DNA of 64,000 bases from Phaeosaccion multiseriatum (taxonomy: Eukaryota; Ochrophyta, other classes), in NCBI GenBank assembly GCA_965112735.1, contig OZ218952.1, positions 2,914,001-2,978,000 of the forward strand, in the 5' to 3' direction. The translations under genes were made by a program, and so were the position numbers. A model generated the notes under the pieces. That model did not search any database. It was not told the DNA's origin and saw only the letters and a list, made by a program, of their open reading frames with translations. Each line of letters begins with the position of its first letter. The first letter of the stretch is position 1. Below are positions 62,818-64,000 of this stretch, in pieces.

Positions 62818-64000
62818 ATGTTTGGGGGCGGCAGGGAGAGCAAGAGCAAACATGCGGGCAAGGAGAAGGCCCGCTTGCTGGAGGAAGCGAAGCGACGGAG
62901 GGAAGAGAGAGAAGCAAAGAAGAGAAGCCACGCAACCCTGAAGCGAGCGCAGGCACTAATCAGGGGCAGGGTGACCAGAAAACGACTCGGAAAGCAGTGG
63001 AGAGAGGAGCTGGACAAAAAATTGCATGACACTAGCAAGGTCTTGGCCATGCTCCCGGCAGACTCCGGGGTGCTTCCGTTGTCTGCGCTACTTCCCTTCG
63101 TGAGGCTACTCACCTGCCTGCAGCCCAGTGAGGCGGATAGAAGTCGAGTGGTGACTATGTGTGGCTTTCTACTCCCTTCTCTGCTGCTGCTCCAAAGTGA
63201 ACCTGGAGCTGCCGAACAAAGGTCTACATCCTTCTTGCTCTTCAGGATGTGCAACTTATGCCTGAATGTTGCGACGCAGCTGACTCTCGAGAGTCACTTC
63301 CCAACACACAGCGGGGGTATTGATCAGCTGCTCCTGCTCGCCTCCATCCTTGGGAAGAAGAAAGGCGTTGCCCAACGACTGAGCGCGGCTCACCATCACC
63401 CTCGAGTGCTCGGCCTTGTGCAAGTCTGTCTTCGTGTTTGGCTGGGGAGGCACTGTATGGAGCCCAGCGGCGGAGTTGAGGAGGAGGAGGAGGAGGAGGA
63501 GGATGGGGGGGAGAGGGCGGTGGATGGAGATGACACGCCTCAGGCCCTCTCAGGCGTCCGGGCAGATATCGTATCTTTGCTGTTTTCCTTGGCGCTAGGT
63601 TCGGCAGGCTTGGAAGCACCACCATTGCTACCAGCACCACCACCACCACCACCACCACCTCCACCACAATCAGTGCCTCCCAGAGAGCCAGAAAAGGCAG
63701 CGCAATTGCTGTGTGACGCTATAGCCTCTGGGGAGTCTGGGCTGAGCTGCCTGGGCAAGGCTTCCCTCTCTCTCGCCCTTGGAGGGGCAAGATGCGGAGA
63801 GCTGTTGCGAGAACTACCCCCCGGGAGGATGAGTAGCAGCGGATGCTGGCAAGAGCTGGTCGTGCTGTTGATGCAGACATCCCCAAGAGGAGGAGGAGGA
63901 GGAGGAGGAGGAGGAGGAGGAGGAGGAGGAGGAGGAGGAGGGGGAGGGGGTGCAGCAACAGCAGGAGTGGGAGTAGGAGGGGGAGGAGGTACCGATTCGA
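62818..64000 (+). CDS. UBE3B/UBE3C-like HECT ubiquitin ligase, N-terminal part (runs off the right edge)
   Basis: An ATG at 62818 opens a frame of 394 codons without a stop to the window end. The N-terminus MFGGGRESKSKHAGKEKARL with LLEEAKRRREEREAKKR, followed by the IQ-like motif AQALIRGRVTRKRLGKQW, is the hallmark layout of UBE3B/UBE3C-type ligases. It is followed by helical sequence (LLPFVRLLTCLQPSEADRSR, LLFRMCNLCLNVATQLTLES), as in the long N-terminal arm of that family. Poly-Glu (63478-63500), poly-Pro (63630-63662) and poly-Gly (63884-63945) runs interrupt it. The HECT domain itself would lie beyond position 64000, so the call rests on the N-terminal pattern. UBE3 enzymes extend ubiquitin chains on proteasome substrates. 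Confidence 0.65.
   Translation, partial: MFGGGRESKSKHAGKEKARLLEEAKRRREEREAKKRSHATLKRAQALIRGRVTRKRLGKQWREELDKKLHDTSKVLAMLPADSGVLPLSALLPFVRLLTCLQPSEADRSRVVTMCGFLLPSLLLLQSEPGAAEQRSTSFLLFRMCNLCLNVATQLTLESHFPTHSGGIDQLLLLASILGKKKGVAQRLSAAHHHPRVLGLVQVCLRVWLGRHCMEPSGGVEEEEEEEEDGGERAVDGDDTPQALSGVRADIVSLLFSLALGSAGLEAPPLLPAPPPPPPPPPPQSVPPREPEKAAQLLCDAIASGESGLSCLGKASLSLALGGARCGELLRELPPGRMSSSGCWQELVVLLMQTSPRGGGGGGGGGGGGGGGGGGGGGAATAGVGVGGGGGTDS

Noticed and set aside
1-64000. tRNA, rRNA or snRNA genes
   Set aside because: I looked for T-loop-like GGTTCGA boxes and other conserved cores in the gaps and saw none that could be folded by eye; a covariance-model search would be needed to be sure.
1-64000. Naming the species (for example a Nannochloropsis)
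   Set aside because: Presequences and layout fit, but without a database comparison it remains a guess.

Overview
The window is nuclear DNA of a photosynthetic eukaryote. Almost every gene is interrupted by short GT-AG introns (about 50 to 900 bp). Four predicted proteins begin with a signal peptide followed by an ASAFAP-like Phe-containing junction and a basic, Ser/Arg-rich stretch, the bipartite plastid presequence of algae with a secondary red plastid. Together with the gene density this points to an ochrophyte stramenopile. A eustigmatophyte is a reasonable guess, but this is inference, not a database match.

I can support 22 protein genes, most with exon junctions that keep reading phase throughout. 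Left to right: a partial Sfi1-like helical repeat protein (+, 1-1318); plastid-type CS-domain protein (+); EF-hand protein of six exons (-, 7045-2765); class I protein methyltransferase (+); Rab-like GTPase with odd P-loop and a long tail (-, 13534-10319); disordered poly-Ala protein (+); coiled-coil protein (+, 16970-19942); zinc-ribbon/PA/RING-H2 ubiquitin ligase (-, 22300-20777); protein with a split PH domain (+, 22488-25166); mitochondrial M16 peptidase-like bc1 core/MPP subunit (-, 29027-25829); secreted Kelch-type protein (+, 29180-31612); LC8 dynein light chain (-, 33530-32616); MAPKKK-like kinase (+, 33848-38203); DUF4442 hotdog-like protein (+); methylenetetrahydrofolate reductase of 14 exons (-, 47139-40545); plastid SDR (+); CSP41-like plastid RNA-binding protein (-, 53124-49281); LSm4 (+, 53271-54581); unknown protein (+); ankyrin protein (-); plastid SET-domain LSMT-like methyltransferase (+, 57851-60486); and the start of a UBE3-like HECT ligase running off the right edge (+, 62818-64000).

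Sixteen of the 22 genes form eight head-to-head pairs whose start codons are only about 145 to 320 bp apart, so shared bidirectional promoters look like the rule. Two short motifs recur in these gaps: CAGTTTC repeats and TTACTTTTA. The only mobile-element-rich stretch is 60487-62800. It holds a degenerate C-terminal fragment of a retrotransposon polyprotein, inverted duplications, and members of a small foldback repeat family that also occurs near 3.6 kb and 32.2 kb.

Microsatellites are extreme in number and length. They are not random: many start exactly at a 5' splice site and repeat the donor consensus, or form the pyrimidine tract in front of a 3' splice site. The genes are mostly unrelated housekeeping functions (folate, respiration, RNA processing, ubiquitin, signalling, plastid RNA and protein modification). 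I see no operon-like system.
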